Source: Pseudoalteromonas luteoviolacea NCIMB 1942
Lineage (GTDB): Bacteria; Pseudomonadota; Gammaproteobacteria; Enterobacterales; Alteromonadaceae
Direction of reading: 5' to 3'
Length of the DNA stretch: 64,000 bases
Assembly (NCBI RefSeq): GCF_001625595.1
Contig: NZ_AUXT01000214.1
Coordinates: forward strand, 1-64,000
Shown: one piece after another, positions 17,860 through 27,760 of the stretch
Numbering within the stretch: position 1 is the stretch's first letter
Layout: every line of letters starts with the position of its first letter
Position numbers and translations under genes: made by a program
The notes under the pieces: model-generated
What the model was told of the DNA's origin: nothing
Databases searched by the model: none
Seen by the model: only the letters and a program-made list of their open reading frames with translations

Positions 17860-19418
17860 TTAAACCACTTTCTCTGTTTTCAGGTGCAGCTATATTGAGC
17901 CTGCTCAGCACAAACTTGTTTGCAACACAGCAATATGCAACATTTCCAGATTGGCTAAGTAAAAATAGCTGTGACTATGAAAACCACAGTTTATTTCTCC
18001 CTGATGACATTACTACGTTGCCTTATTTCCCGCCAGATGCGTATAACAAAAAAATCTGTAGAACAATTAAGCCTCTGACTCCAAGTGACAGTGATTACCA
18101 AAAAAAACTATCGTTTCTTACCAATCAATATGACCTGTTTTCATGGGCTCAATTTATTACGTTAAACCGTGAAGTTGATAAACAATTTAAGGTCACAGCT
18201 AAAAACTTACAAAGCTGTACAAGCGGTGAATGTAATACGCCTATTTGGTTTCACTGGAGAGATACAGACAGTGTTTTCATGGAAAACGGTTGCACTCCAG
18301 CCAAGTGGGACTTTACCAAAAATGCGGCTATTAACCCTGCACTAAAGGCAATAAGTCAAGTTGCACCATCGGGCATGGACATCAGCCAAGCTATCTTAAT
18401 AGATCAAAATAAACAACCCGTTTATTACCAAAAACTTTTATCACCTAATATCTTTAATTTGGTGGCCCAATTTGAAAACCAAAGCGCGCTCGTTAAACCT
18501 TATCAACTATATAACATAGATGGTCAAATAGATTACTTGAAGAGTTATGGGCAAGTCATCGCCAATACTGGCGGATACGTCAATTGCCCTGATGATGTAA
18601 ATAAAATATGCAACAACATACCAGCCTTGGAAAACTATGGCCCTACAGACAATACTGGTGGATTAACTGTAAAAGTCGCATGGAAAGTGTTGGGGAAGAA
18701 TGACGACCCAAGTAAATTCATACACATGAAAAAAAGCGTAAAAGTATATGAAAATTTGGACAAGGGGGAACAAAGTAAGTCAACCAAGACAGTGACAAAG
18801 ACATTAGGCGTTGTCGGCTTTCACATTATGCATAAAACGGTTTCTTCGCCAAATTGGATCTTCACTACATTTAGTCATCAGGGCAACATTGCAAGCAAAG
18901 ACCCTCTGTTCAATGATCGAAATTGCCCTACCTGTCCAGTAAACCTTGCCAATGGGGGTGAAACCAAAACGCAGGTAACAAGACTGGAACACCTCAACCC
19001 TATTACGGAAGAAATTAATAGCTTTGTAAAACAAAAGTTAGCCACAGAAAATTCCGTCCTTCAGTATTACAATTTAATTGGTACACAATTCTCGACTGAT
19101 AGTAGCGATCCAGAGCGTCAGAGCTTACCAGAGAAAATAGCTAACTATTCAGGCGGCTCTCCTTACCCTGTATTCCTCACCAATGAGGTACTTGAAACCT
19201 TCCTTCAACTAGGCAATACACCAATGGGTAAAGATCAGGAGTTATTTTATAAAAGTTCATCTTGCATGAATTGCCATGTCAGTGGAGGGTTTGCAGCTGC
19301 GGCAATTAAAAATGTTCCTGAAGATCAGCGTAAGTCTAGCTATTCAGTTTCACCTACAGACTTTATGTTTATATTTGAAGATGCACATTGGTTAAATAGC
19401 CAAGCGTGCAATAAATAA
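17856..19418 (+). CDS. Secreted single-heme-motif (CxxCH) protein
   Basis: The 520-residue protein starts with a signal peptide (MIKPLSLFSGAAILSLLSTN, LFA). It contains many Cys (for example SCDY, QSCTSGECNTP, NRNCPTCPV-type pairs) and one c-type heme motif, CMNCH, near residue 470, followed by VSGGFAAAA. An aromatic block NWIFTTFSHQGN lies about 140 residues before it. The protein should be periplasmic or surface-exposed. It overlaps the preceding gene by 4 nt and is followed by a strong hairpin, so it closes the operon. It is not a short class I cytochrome; the large Cys-rich N-terminal part is unusual. Role unknown, perhaps a redox partner or substrate of the kinase system. Confidence 0.75.
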   Translation: MIKPLSLFSGAAILSLLSTNLFATQQYATFPDWLSKNSCDYENHSLFLPDDITTLPYFPPDAYNKKICRTIKPLTPSDSDYQKKLSFLTNQYDLFSWAQFITLNREVDKQFKVTAKNLQSCTSGECNTPIWFHWRDTDSVFMENGCTPAKWDFTKNAAINPALKAISQVAPSGMDISQAILIDQNKQPVYYQKLLSPNIFNLVAQFENQSALVKPYQLYNIDGQIDYLKSYGQVIANTGGYVNCPDDVNKICNNIPALENYGPTDNTGGLTVKVAWKVLGKNDDPSKFIHMKKSVKVYENLDKGEQSKSTKTVTKTLGVVGFHIMHKTVSSPNWIFTTFSHQGNIASKDPLFNDRNCPTCPVNLANGGETKTQVTRLEHLNPITEEINSFVKQKLATENSVLQYYNLIGTQFSTDSSDPERQSLPEKIANYSGGSPYPVFLTNEVLETFLQLGNTPMGKDQELFYKSSSCMNCHVSGGFAAAAIKNVPEDQRKSSYSVSPTDFMFIFEDAHWLNSQACNK

Positions 19419-19425
19419 GCACCAA

Positions 19426-19457
19426 AAACACCAAGCGGTGTAAACAGCTTGGTGTTT
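19426..19457 (+). terminator. Intrinsic terminator-like hairpin after the TOMM operon
   Basis: Perfect 11-bp inverted repeat AAACACCAAGC / GCTTGGTGTTT with a 10-nt loop, 7 nt after the stop of the CxxCH gene. The right arm ends in TTT, a short T-run. Confidence 0.7.
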
Positions 19458-19522
19458 GAATCGATAGAGATGAATTAAGCCCTCAGTTAGGGTTGTACCT
19501 CTCGAATAAAGAGCACTCCAAA

Positions 19523-19758
19523 ATGAGCAACCAACAAGTTTACGCAGCATTTATTGAACTTGCCGACAAGCTCCCCCATGACAAAAGCACACATGCCAAT
19601 TTGTAAAATTACTCAATGACAAAGATCGTAATGAGTTTTTTTGTGATTATAAAATAATGTTAGACGACCAAATCGAGCAAAAAGCATATTTTTGTATTCA
19701 AAAAGACGAACAGAAAGAACTAGCTGTGTTTGCTGATTTACTTGAAAGTGCGCTTTAA
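19523..19758 (+). pseudogene. Frameshifted small hypothetical gene
   Basis: An ATG at 19523 opens a frame reading MSNQQVYAAFIELADKLPHD and stops at TAA after THANL. Shifting by one base continues the protein as VKLLNDKDRNEFFCDYKIML and on to ADLLESAL and TAA at 19758. Together they give one protein of about 78 residues. The single frameshift could be real or a sequencing error. I do not recognise the family. Confidence 0.5.
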
Positions 19759-19876
19759 CATTTCTTGCTGGCCATTGAGCAGTTATTAACTATTTCATTT
19801 GCCCGATTGATACCGTAATCATGATTACATACTGGTTCAAAGGGTCAACTGGAAAACTTCCTAGGTTATAATTTAT

Positions 19877-21217
19877 ATGCTGCGATCTGGTAGTTTATAA
19901 CTGCTCTTTGTAATCGCGTTTAGCTGCTCAGCAGCTAAACCATTGCCAAACCATCAGCTGCATGATGTTGATTGCGAAGATTATGCTTCGGTCACGAAAG
20001 AACCGAGCCCTTGCTCTCCTGCCGCCATAGGCGGGGGTCAGGTAGGCAACGGTCAAGGGTTTTTAACATATTCACTTAAGCACTTTTATGCTATCAATTG
20101 TCCAACTGAACAAGGCAAAACTATAACTGACCCAATCTAGCTGAGTAAAGCTACGAACCATCTTGGTTCAAATTTACCACCTCGATTTCAAAAGTTATAC
20201 GAAAACACACCACTGTTTGTTGTGTCTCCCTCTAAAAACCCACAGGGCAAAGTGCTTTACGACAGCCAAGGCAGGCCAGCTTATTATAAAACACATATTA
20301 ATTCAGAAGCGTACCACCCCTTTACACGCTCATCTGATGATATTCCGCTAAAGCTACCAACAGGATCAGAGAGCGCTTCATTGCAAAAACTCGGGGCTAT
20401 AGCTCTAAAGTCAGCTTGGAAGTTGATAGATGAAAAAGATCCGCACACTTACATTACTACACCTGCTTTAGTTGTCTCTGCGCAGTCAGAATACAAATGT
20501 GATTTAACAGAACTCGCACTGATCAGCCTTCATGTCGCCAGCAAAATGGCGCCTTTGAGGTATAGCGAACACTTTTATCAATATGCAATGCAACCAAGCG
20601 TACATTTTTAAATGTATCTTCTTGGTCTTAGGCAACATATGAGCACAAATTTAATGCACCAACAAAAAGTGACTTAACGGACTTACATTCAAGTAAAAAT
20701 ACTTACTGATCTCTCTTTAATGCTAAAATGTTGACTTCAACACAGCAACAAAAACATGCTTTAACAACAATGGGGACTTCGATATGAGCCTAAAAGCGCA
20801 AGCTGCTTGTATCTTAAACAAGCCCCTATTGTCAGGCACCGCTATAACAAGGCTAAAGTAACACAACTGAGACATTAAGATGGAAGACATATCCTTAGCG
20901 TCTTGTAAAAAGTGCGTGGAGTTAGATAAAAATGGGAATTATGTTAAACAGTGTGATTACTTAGACAATACCGCTTGCAACCTGTATTTGATGCAGAAAA
21001 TAGTTCGTACAAACACTTACAGATACTAAGCAACTACATTTTAGAAAATGTACAGTGGGTCGACTCTAGAGGAGTGCCTAGACCTATTGCAACCAATCAG
21101 GGTGAAGTATTATTGAGAAATATCGCATTATAGCCATTCACGTTAGACTCTAATTGTGTTTCATGTCACGTAAGTGCACAAACAGGTGGTTTTGTGTTCA
21201 CTCCAATGAATCGTTAA
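19877..21217 (+). pseudogene. Decayed paralogue of the CxxCH protein
   Basis: From the ATG at 19877 one frame runs to 20611 but is broken by TAA (19898) and TAG (20138). It includes a signal-peptide-like start, VLYDSQGRPAYYK (compare LIDQNKQPVYYQ in the intact gene) and LGAIALKSAWKLIDEKDP (compare GGLTVKVAWKVLGKNDDP). Further on are SSW-S then ATYEHKFNAPT (compare the WIFTTFSHQGN block), and finally, after a frameshift near 20990 and a TAG near 21132, SNCVSCHVSAQTGGF with the heme motif in the same place. So this is an old duplicate of the neighbouring gene that has lost function. Confidence 0.75.
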
Positions 21218-21343
21218 ATTATTTACGATAACAGTGACATCACATAAAAATGAAAATTTGGGGCATACTTTATTTTTTCAGCCTCTCCTTTTATTCATTT
21301 ATTTATGCCAAAATAGCCACAGACCAGCATATAAGGACAATAT

Positions 21344-21949
21344 ATGAAAAATATTCTTTGCCTAATTACGAGCTTGGGCTTACTAAGTTCTGTCAACCTT
21401 GCACACGCTGATGACTCAGGATTTGGCGTTTCTGTGTTTGGCGGCTATTCAACTAATCACGACCTAACAACTAGCAAAAACTTCAAAATAGACCTTGAAG
21501 ACAATAGTCATTTCGGCTTTTCAGCGGACCGTATCGTTAATAATACGCGATATGGACTATTCTATAGCTTCAATGAAACTGAGTTTGCTGACAACGCTAT
21601 TGCTAAAGTAGATATGGAATATTTACTGTTTCAAAGTGCCATTGAAAGGCAAATCAGCCAAAATATCAACTACTATGTCGGCGCACAAATCGGTGTCAAT
21701 AGAGTTACCCCAAACTTTGCTGAATCCGATGACTTCTTCGCTTCTGGTTTATTTACGGGGGTTGATTACTCTATTGGTGCAGGTTTCCATGCTTTCACAG
21801 AGCTACGCTGGATGGCGACCATAGTCAAAAATTCATCGTCAGTTGTTTGCGATGATAACCCGCAAACGACCGATAACTGCATCTGGCATTTTGATGGTGA
21901 CGTGTTAAACCAGTTTCAGCTAAGTGTCGGTATTAATTACCGCTTTTAA
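21344..21949 (+). CDS. Outer-membrane beta-barrel protein
   Basis: The 201-residue protein has a signal peptide (MKNILCLITSLGLLSSVNL, AHA) and alternating hydrophobic strands through to the C-terminal LSVGINYRF, whose final Phe is the usual barrel-assembly signal. It looks like a small 8-strand OmpW/OmpA-type barrel. AAGGA precedes the ATG. Function is unknown. Its last 4 nt overlap the stop of the convergent LysR gene. Confidence 0.8.
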   Translation: MKNILCLITSLGLLSSVNLAHADDSGFGVSVFGGYSTNHDLTTSKNFKIDLEDNSHFGFSADRIVNNTRYGLFYSFNETEFADNAIAKVDMEYLLFQSAIERQISQNINYYVGAQIGVNRVTPNFAESDDFFASGLFTGVDYSIGAGFHAFTELRWMATIVKNSSSVVCDDNPQTTDNCIWHFDGDVLNQFQLSVGINYRF

Positions 21950-22827
21950 CTGCCCAAGCTGCGTTTTAGCTCATCAATGAAAAGACGGGTTTTATAGGGC
22001 GTGAAGCTAGAGTTTGGATAGTAAGCCCAAAGCTGCTTCACCTCTGATCTTAAATTTGGCAACACGGGCACTAGCGCGCCTTGCTTTATTTCTCTAGCAA
22101 CGTATTGAGGCGAAATAAAAATAAGCCCCATGCCCTGCACCGCAGCTTTCATCATGGCATCCAAATGGTCAGAGACAAAGTTATAATTATTGAAATCAAA
22201 TAGCGTCCCATCTTCTAAAATAATGCCGCCTTTTTTCTGATAATAATTACTCAGCAGCATCTTGTGAGATGCCAGATCTGCCACCGTTCGGATCTCCTCA
22301 CACTGTGACAAATAGCTTGGCGCACCAAACAGCATCATTTGATAATCAATTAGCCGAGTCCCTTTATGTGCAGCGGAATCAAATTCTTCATGGTATCGCG
22401 TGATTACAAGATCATGTTCAAGATCAGGTGGGGCGCCCGGCGTCAAAACATTGAGATGGATTGTTAAATCAGGGTACTGCTCCAAAAACCGCTTTATATT
22501 TGGCATGAGTACGCTACTTCCTATCGCCTGAGTCGCAGCAATTTTTAAGGTGCCTTGAGGCTTTAGCTCACTGCCCTGCGCTTGCTCTAACATGTTTTCA
22601 AATTGATTAATCCACAGCCTTGCATTTGGAAGAAACTGCATGCCGTTTTCATTTAAACTCACCTGCCTTGTTGTTCTAATGAACAGGGTTTGCCCGAGTT
22701 GCTTCTCTAACCAGTCAATTCGTTTGCTCATAGCAGAAGCTGATATGCCCATGATATCGCCAGCTTTTGTAAAGCTTTCCATATCTGCAAGCACCACAAA
22801 GCTGCGCGCTGCGTTTAACCAGTCCAC
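21946..22827 (-). CDS. LysR family transcriptional regulator
   Basis: The 293-residue protein has the N-terminal winged HTH of the family (FVVLADMESFTKAGDIMGIS, then SAMSKRIDWLEKQLGQTLF, residues about 10-60) and a periplasmic-binding-like effector domain. The start is a GTG at 22827, 7 nt after AGGA; an overlapping ATG is out of frame. It reads away from the MFS transporter gene with a 105-bp gap, the classic layout for a LysR regulator and its target. Confidence 0.9.
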   Translation of the reverse strand: MDWLNAARSFVVLADMESFTKAGDIMGISASAMSKRIDWLEKQLGQTLFIRTTRQVSLNENGMQFLPNARLWINQFENMLEQAQGSELKPQGTLKIAATQAIGSSVLMPNIKRFLEQYPDLTIHLNVLTPGAPPDLEHDLVITRYHEEFDSAAHKGTRLIDYQMMLFGAPSYLSQCEEIRTVADLASHKMLLSNYYQKKGGIILEDGTLFDFNNYNFVSDHLDAMMKAAVQGMGLIFISPQYVAREIKQGALVPVLPNLRSEVKQLWAYYPNSSFTPYKTRLFIDELKRSLGS

Positions 22828-22932
22828 ATTAATTCCTCACAAGAAAAAGTCTTTTAATTATTACCTTATTTTTAGGACATTAAAAGCACGATATATTACT
22901 GGCTACATTTCCTAGTCGTATTCCGGAGAATC

Positions 22933-24135
22933 ATGAATAGGTACATCTCCTTGGCCGCTTTATTGACCTCTTGCTCTCAACTAGCTAGCCAAATTTTTAT
23001 GCCTGTCCTTCCGGATATAGCAGACAGCCTTGCTTTGTCACCTGGTGCTAGCCAAGCAATTATTATTAGCTTCTTTCTTTCTCTAGGTTCAGCGCAACTT
23101 CTCGTCGGGCCACTGTGTGACAAATACGGCGAACGGCCAATATTTGTCGCAGGCCAAATCATATTAATTATAGGAACTTTAATCTGTGCTTTGGCTGACG
23201 GGGCAAACAGTTTTATGGTCGGCCGAGTATTGCAAGGTGCAGGCTGTGCAGCCCCAATTTTAGTAAGCCGTGCTGTTTTATACTCATGCTTTCAAGGCGC
23301 AAAGCTTAACAGCGCAATGGGCAGTCTAGCTATTTCAGCAAGTCTTGTTGCACTCATTACCCCGTTAATGGCTGGTACGTTAGCGGAACTGCTCTCATGG
23401 CAAGGCATGTCTTTGATGTTAATTTGCTTTTACATCTGCATTTTTCTATTTGGTTTAGCTACGTTCCCAAAGCCCAAAAAACGCCTCGTTTCATTAAAGC
23501 CCGCTGCACTCGTGGAGCAATATAAATGTATCGCCACAAGCCCCGCTTTTATACCCGTGGCATCGCTAAAATGGGCGCCAACATTTTTATACTTAACATT
23601 GCAGCTCTACCTCCCCTTTTTCTTGCGTAATGAGTTTACATATTCCACAGAGCAAATAGGACAAGCCATGATGACTTCTATGTCTGGGTTATTGGTGGGC
23701 TCAACTCTTGCCAAATTCATGCAAAAACGCACTCATCATCTAAAAATCGCGATGTATTTGTGGCCAGCACTGCCAATAAGTGCCCTCACCTTTTTGTTTT
23801 TTAGTGAACATGTGCATGCAGTTATTTTTGCCCACTGCGCCATTATGTTTATTTTTGGCAGTTACTTTCCTAGTTACATGTATTACGTTGGCCACTTTTA
23901 CAAATCACGCTCTAGCACAGCAAATGCGCTAGTGGGGGCAACAGAATTACTGTTATTTTCAAGTATTGCTTGGCTTGCTAATCAATACTTAATTACAGGC
24001 CCTAGCTCTATCGCTTTTTTAACTGCAGGATGCGCATTGCTCGTACTCATTTGTTTAAAAGCGCTCAAAAAGCAAGGTAATGAAAAAATCAGTCAAAAAG
24101 GAGTTAAGTTATGCGATTCGAAACTGCAAGGTTAA
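22933..24135 (+). CDS. MFS transporter, Bcr/CflA-type drug efflux
   Basis: The 400-residue protein has about 12 hydrophobic segments. The start (FMPVLPDIADSLALSPGAS) and the motif-A region GPLCDKYGERPIFVAGQ, then VGRVLQGAGCAAPILVSRA, are characteristic of the Bcr/CflA efflux group in the inner membrane. CGGAG precedes the ATG. It is probably controlled by the divergent LysR protein. The end overlaps the next gene by 25 nt, so they form an operon. Substrate unknown. Confidence 0.88.
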   Translation: MNRYISLAALLTSCSQLASQIFMPVLPDIADSLALSPGASQAIIISFFLSLGSAQLLVGPLCDKYGERPIFVAGQIILIIGTLICALADGANSFMVGRVLQGAGCAAPILVSRAVLYSCFQGAKLNSAMGSLAISASLVALITPLMAGTLAELLSWQGMSLMLICFYICIFLFGLATFPKPKKRLVSLKPAALVEQYKCIATSPAFIPVASLKWAPTFLYLTLQLYLPFFLRNEFTYSTEQIGQAMMTSMSGLLVGSTLAKFMQKRTHHLKIAMYLWPALPISALTFLFFSEHVHAVIFAHCAIMFIFGSYFPSYMYYVGHFYKSRSSTANALVGATELLLFSSIAWLANQYLITGPSSIAFLTAGCALLVLICLKALKKQGNEKISQKGVKLCDSKLQG

Positions 24136-24641
24136 CAGTTAGGCCTCTACAGCAAAGCGATTTAACGGATGTATATCAATCAAGAAAAAACCCTGATACG
24201 TCAAAATATATTGGTGATCCAGCAACAATAGAAGATGCCAAGCTATGTATTAAAGAAGCGACTCTACCCTGGCAAGTTATTGACCATCAAAAAATGATGC
24301 TAGCCATACGGTGTAAAACAACAAACCAGTTTATCGGCGAATTGTTATTTAAGTTCACCCAAAAACAGTGCCACATTGGCGAGATTGGATATCGCCTGAG
24401 CCCGCTGCACTTGAGTCAAGGCTATGCACTTGAAGCGGCGAGTATGTTTATTTCACATTTATTCGAACAATTCGAGCTCAACAAAGTCGTCGCAGTTTGT
24501 GCGATAAATAACATTGCATCATGGCGGTTAATGGAAAAATTAGGCATGCGCCGAGAAGGTGAATTACGCGATAACATGTACTTACAGGGTAGCTACCACG
24601 ACAGTTTTCTTTACTCTATTTTGAGACGAGAGTTACAATAA
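24111..24641 (+). CDS. GNAT N-acetyltransferase, RimJ/RimL-like
   Basis: The 176-residue protein begins MRFETARLTVRPLQQSDLTD, the usual start of the RimJ/RimL group, and has YRLSPLHLSQGYALEAASM (acetyl-CoA site) and NNIASWRLMEKLGMRREGE near the C-terminus. AAGGAG lies 7 nt before the ATG, inside the end of the MFS gene. In an operon with an efflux pump it may acetylate the same toxic compound, which is inference. Confidence 0.88.
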   Translation: MRFETARLTVRPLQQSDLTDVYQSRKNPDTSKYIGDPATIEDAKLCIKEATLPWQVIDHQKMMLAIRCKTTNQFIGELLFKFTQKQCHIGEIGYRLSPLHLSQGYALEAASMFISHLFEQFELNKVVAVCAINNIASWRLMEKLGMRREGELRDNMYLQGSYHDSFLYSILRRELQ

Positions 24642-24822
24642 TGGCTCTTTGAGATTCATTTGGTCCTTCGGAGCTTCTAAATCATGCAATTTGTACTCGC
24701 GTATATGCAAAACCATTACCAATTTAGCAATATATCTCATCATTAAATTTCTTTATATCTCAAGTACACAGGTCAGAAAACAGCATCTATACTGTTTAAA
24801 AGCCAAATAGTTGGAGCTATAT

Positions 24823-26775
24823 ATGAGAATGCGGCAAAAGCTGATCGGCAGCTTTGTACTGACAGTCATTATTCCTATTCTAGCAATATCAATAATGAGT
24901 ATTACCCGCACCAAGCAGGAGTCGAACACCAGCTTTATTACAACTTCTGAAAATGAAATCAGGCAAGTAGAGAATGCATTCATTTTGTTTTTTGAACAAA
25001 TGAAGAATAACGCCCGCTTTTTAGCACAGAGCGAAGCTGTGGTGAATGTCGCTAAAAACACTACCACATATTTTGGCGACGAAAAGATGATGGAGCCTGA
25101 GTCTTCAGGACCCGAAGAAGCGGCTATATTTAAACTTTTTGAAAGCTTTGGGGTCACCCATCCTGAACTTTTGTTTGTGTATCTTGGTACACCGCATGGT
25201 GGCTTTATCCAATATCCTGTTGAGCCCTTGGGTGGCTATGACCCACGTAAAAGACCTTGGTATCAAGAAGTCACCCAATCCCAATCTGATGTTCTCATTA
25301 CCGAACCTTATCAAGGGGTTACAGGGCAGGCAATGGTGTCTATTGCAACCGCGATTAAACGTTCAGGAAGCTTAGTTGGCGTGCAATCTCTTGATGTTAC
25401 GCTGGCCACTTTGACTGATATTGTCAGTAATATTCAGCTTGGACAAACCGGCTATCTCATGTTGTTAGATGGGAATGGCACTGTGCTGGCCGATCCGAAA
25501 AATCCCGAAAGTAACTTTAAAAGTGTATCCTCCCTTGATGGCCCCAAATACAAAGCTATTAATAACCCCTCTGACGATACTTTGATAAAAATTGATACTG
25601 GAGATACAGTTTTGCAAGCTAGGCTTTATCACTCCAAGGCGCTCAATTGGACATTTGTTGCACTGATTGAAGAAGATGAGATTCTCTCTTCAGCTTATGC
25701 TATGTCATACAATATTGGACTCATCTCTATTGCCATGTTGGTGTTGTTTATTTTCATCGCCATCGCATTAGCCAATAAAATCGTTTATCCCATCGAAATG
25801 GTTTCTGATGGTCTTAAAGAGATTGCACAAGGTGAAGGTAACCTATCGAAAAGGTTACAGGTCATAGGCAATGATGAAATAAGTGAGCTCGCCTCTTGGT
25901 TTAACCAATTCCTTAACTCTATCAATGGCCTAGTTAGAGATATAAAAAGCAACGCCAGCAACCTAAATGCCCAAGCGCAGCAATCTCATAGCAGCGTCGA
26001 TGATATTCGTGGTCAGTGTCATCATCAAGCAAGTACATCTCAACAAACGGCACAGCACACACAAGCCATGGAAAACATGGCCATGACCGTTAATGACAAT
26101 TGCACTCAAGCATTGAGTGAGATCTCAAATACAGACAGTCACGCAAAACAAGGTAATGCGCTTATCCAAAGCACCGTGAGTCAGGTGGTAACACTCAATG
26201 ATTCTCTTGATAGTTCTGCACAGGCAATGAGCGAGTTAGAAGGACAAAGTAAAGACATCACCAATATTTTAGAGGTGATACGTACAATCGCTGAACAAAC
26301 CAACTTACTCGCTTTAAATGCAGCCATTGAAGCAGCTCGAGCGGGAGAGCAAGGGCGTGGCTTTGCTGTTGTAGCAGACGAAGTACGTACTTTGGCACAG
26401 CGCTCCCACGATGCAACGCAAGATATAGAAAAGGTGCTCACTAAACTGACAGATCAGACCCGTTCAGTATCGAAGCATATGACACTGAGTGTTGAGGAAT
26501 CTAAAACCGCCATTGAGCAGTCAGATCAAGCGCATAGGGCTTTTGAAGAAATAGCCAATTCAATAGAAAGAGTAACACCGATTATTGCCAATATATCCCA
26601 ACAAGCAGAGCAACAAGGCGCCTATGCAAGTGAAAGTAAAACACAAATCGAGGGCATTAATCAGTCCATACAGCAAGTGAGTGGCTCTACCGATTCCCTG
26701 TGCGATGGCGCCAAACAATTAGTCAAGTTTGCGAACAATTTAGACGAGTTAGTTGGCCGATTTAACGTAGATTAA
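24823..26775 (+). CDS. Methyl-accepting chemotaxis protein with dCACHE sensor
   Basis: The 650-residue protein has a first transmembrane helix at about residues 7-25, a periplasmic dCACHE-type domain (GGYDPRKRPWYQEV, VSIATAIKRSGSLVGVQSLD), a second helix near residue 300 (MLVLFIFIAIALA), a HAMP domain and a signalling tip IAEQTNLLALNAAIEAARAG. It sits in the inner membrane and should signal to CheA. I start at the ATG at 24823 with GGAG 6 nt upstream; four codons upstream an in-frame TTG also exists. Ligand unknown; the RPWY-type motif is common in amino-acid-type CACHE sensors. Confidence 0.92.
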   Translation: MRMRQKLIGSFVLTVIIPILAISIMSITRTKQESNTSFITTSENEIRQVENAFILFFEQMKNNARFLAQSEAVVNVAKNTTTYFGDEKMMEPESSGPEEAAIFKLFESFGVTHPELLFVYLGTPHGGFIQYPVEPLGGYDPRKRPWYQEVTQSQSDVLITEPYQGVTGQAMVSIATAIKRSGSLVGVQSLDVTLATLTDIVSNIQLGQTGYLMLLDGNGTVLADPKNPESNFKSVSSLDGPKYKAINNPSDDTLIKIDTGDTVLQARLYHSKALNWTFVALIEEDEILSSAYAMSYNIGLISIAMLVLFIFIAIALANKIVYPIEMVSDGLKEIAQGEGNLSKRLQVIGNDEISELASWFNQFLNSINGLVRDIKSNASNLNAQAQQSHSSVDDIRGQCHHQASTSQQTAQHTQAMENMAMTVNDNCTQALSEISNTDSHAKQGNALIQSTVSQVVTLNDSLDSSAQAMSELEGQSKDITNILEVIRTIAEQTNLLALNAAIEAARAGEQGRGFAVVADEVRTLAQRSHDATQDIEKVLTKLTDQTRSVSKHMTLSVEESKTAIEQSDQAHRAFEEIANSIERVTPIIANISQQAEQQGAYASESKTQIEGINQSIQQVSGSTDSLCDGAKQLVKFANNLDELVGRFNVD

Positions 26776-27105
26776 GTCAGTTGATACACGCCCATTAGGT
26801 ACGCTTTAATAACGTTGTTGTGGTCATTAAGCAGCCACAACAACCACTTACTCTGACTCCATAGCTCGACCCATTGATCCACCGTTTGAATTCATTACTT
26901 ATCATGCCAAAATTCACGATGAGACAGGTTGGCAATGGGCTTTTGAGCAACTTCATATCAAACCCAACAACATAAACTGATTACCAAAACAGATTGCACA
27001 GAAGCCGAAACTAAAAAATCATTCGATATTGTAACAAGAGATTGATTGAGCGTCGCTCGCAATCGTTTTAATTTACCTTAGACACAGCTCTTAGCGGCCT
27101 TTTTC
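26776..27105. other. Intergenic region with hairpin and possible gene remnant
   Basis: A perfect 10-bp inverted repeat (26814-26823 with 26835-26844) lies just after the chemoreceptor gene but lacks a T-run; it may act as a terminator. From about 26870 to 26980 a frame without a start reads PPFEFITYHAKIHDETGWQW and ends IKPNNIN. A different frame from about 26985 to 27044 reads TKTDCTEAETKKSFDIVTRD. These look like pieces of one broken gene, which I do not recognise. Confidence 0.35.
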
Positions 27106-27429
27106 TTAAGCAATTGTATAGACCTTGCAGAAGTGCGTTGTCGCCCCCACCCATTTCGAAGCATCGTCATTATGGCCAAAAACCGATATTTTAGCGTCAG
27201 TGTGATAAGCAGCAAGTAAAATACTTACTGTCGTGTCGTATGCGGGGCTATTCTTACTGATCCAGTACCCCTTACATTTAGCCGCGGGCGTATTTAACGT
27301 AAGCGTAAAGTCTCCACCTCCATAGTTTGGGTAAACTTGCATGGATTGAATGGTCGTGTAAGTACTTTGCTCAAGCGCAGATAAATTTAGTGAAATTAAC
27401 CCTAAAACGCAAAAAACTAGATTTTTCAT
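27106..27429 (-). CDS. Small secreted hypothetical protein
   Basis: The 107-residue protein begins with a signal peptide (MKNLVFCVLGLISLNLSALE) and continues as a small beta-rich domain with two Cys (AAKCKGYW and THFCKVYTIA) that could pair. I chose the ATG at 27429 because GAGGA lies just upstream; a longer frame adds 10 residues without a site. No family recognised. It has no obvious operon partner. Confidence 0.65.
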   Translation of the reverse strand: MKNLVFCVLGLISLNLSALEQSTYTTIQSMQVYPNYGGGDFTLTLNTPAAKCKGYWISKNSPAYDTTVSILLAAYHTDAKISVFGHNDDASKWVGATTHFCKVYTIA

Positions 27430-27513
27430 ATTTTCCTCAATGTATTCCAAGAAGTGCAATTTCCATTTAAAAAGTATACATCAACATAACGATAAAAATT
27501 CACAGTGAATAAA

Positions 27514-27684
27514 ATGAAGCAGTACTGGAAAACTTATAACGAGGTGACCAAATATTAGGTTGGACACTACACACATATCGGTTGCAAACTCGTGGTTGAG
27601 CCTGTTTATGCCCGATTAAATAGGTGGAATTACAAATTGGCTTACCAAGATGTTTTGTTTAGAATATTGTCTTCGCAACAGTGA
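27514..27684 (+). pseudogene. Short broken reading frame with internal TAG
   Basis: From the ATG at 27514 the frame reads MKQYWKTYNEVTKY, then TAG at 27556, and continues without interruption as VGHYTHIGCKLVVEPVYARL to RILSSQQ and TGA. It resembles a real small protein with one nonsense codon, but has no ribosome site and no recognised family. Confidence 0.35.
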
Positions 27685-27760
27685 CGGAAAGGGCATGATT
27701 ACTTTATATCAATGACTCTGACCCCATTGATTTTTATATTTAAGACAAGGAACAATTAAA

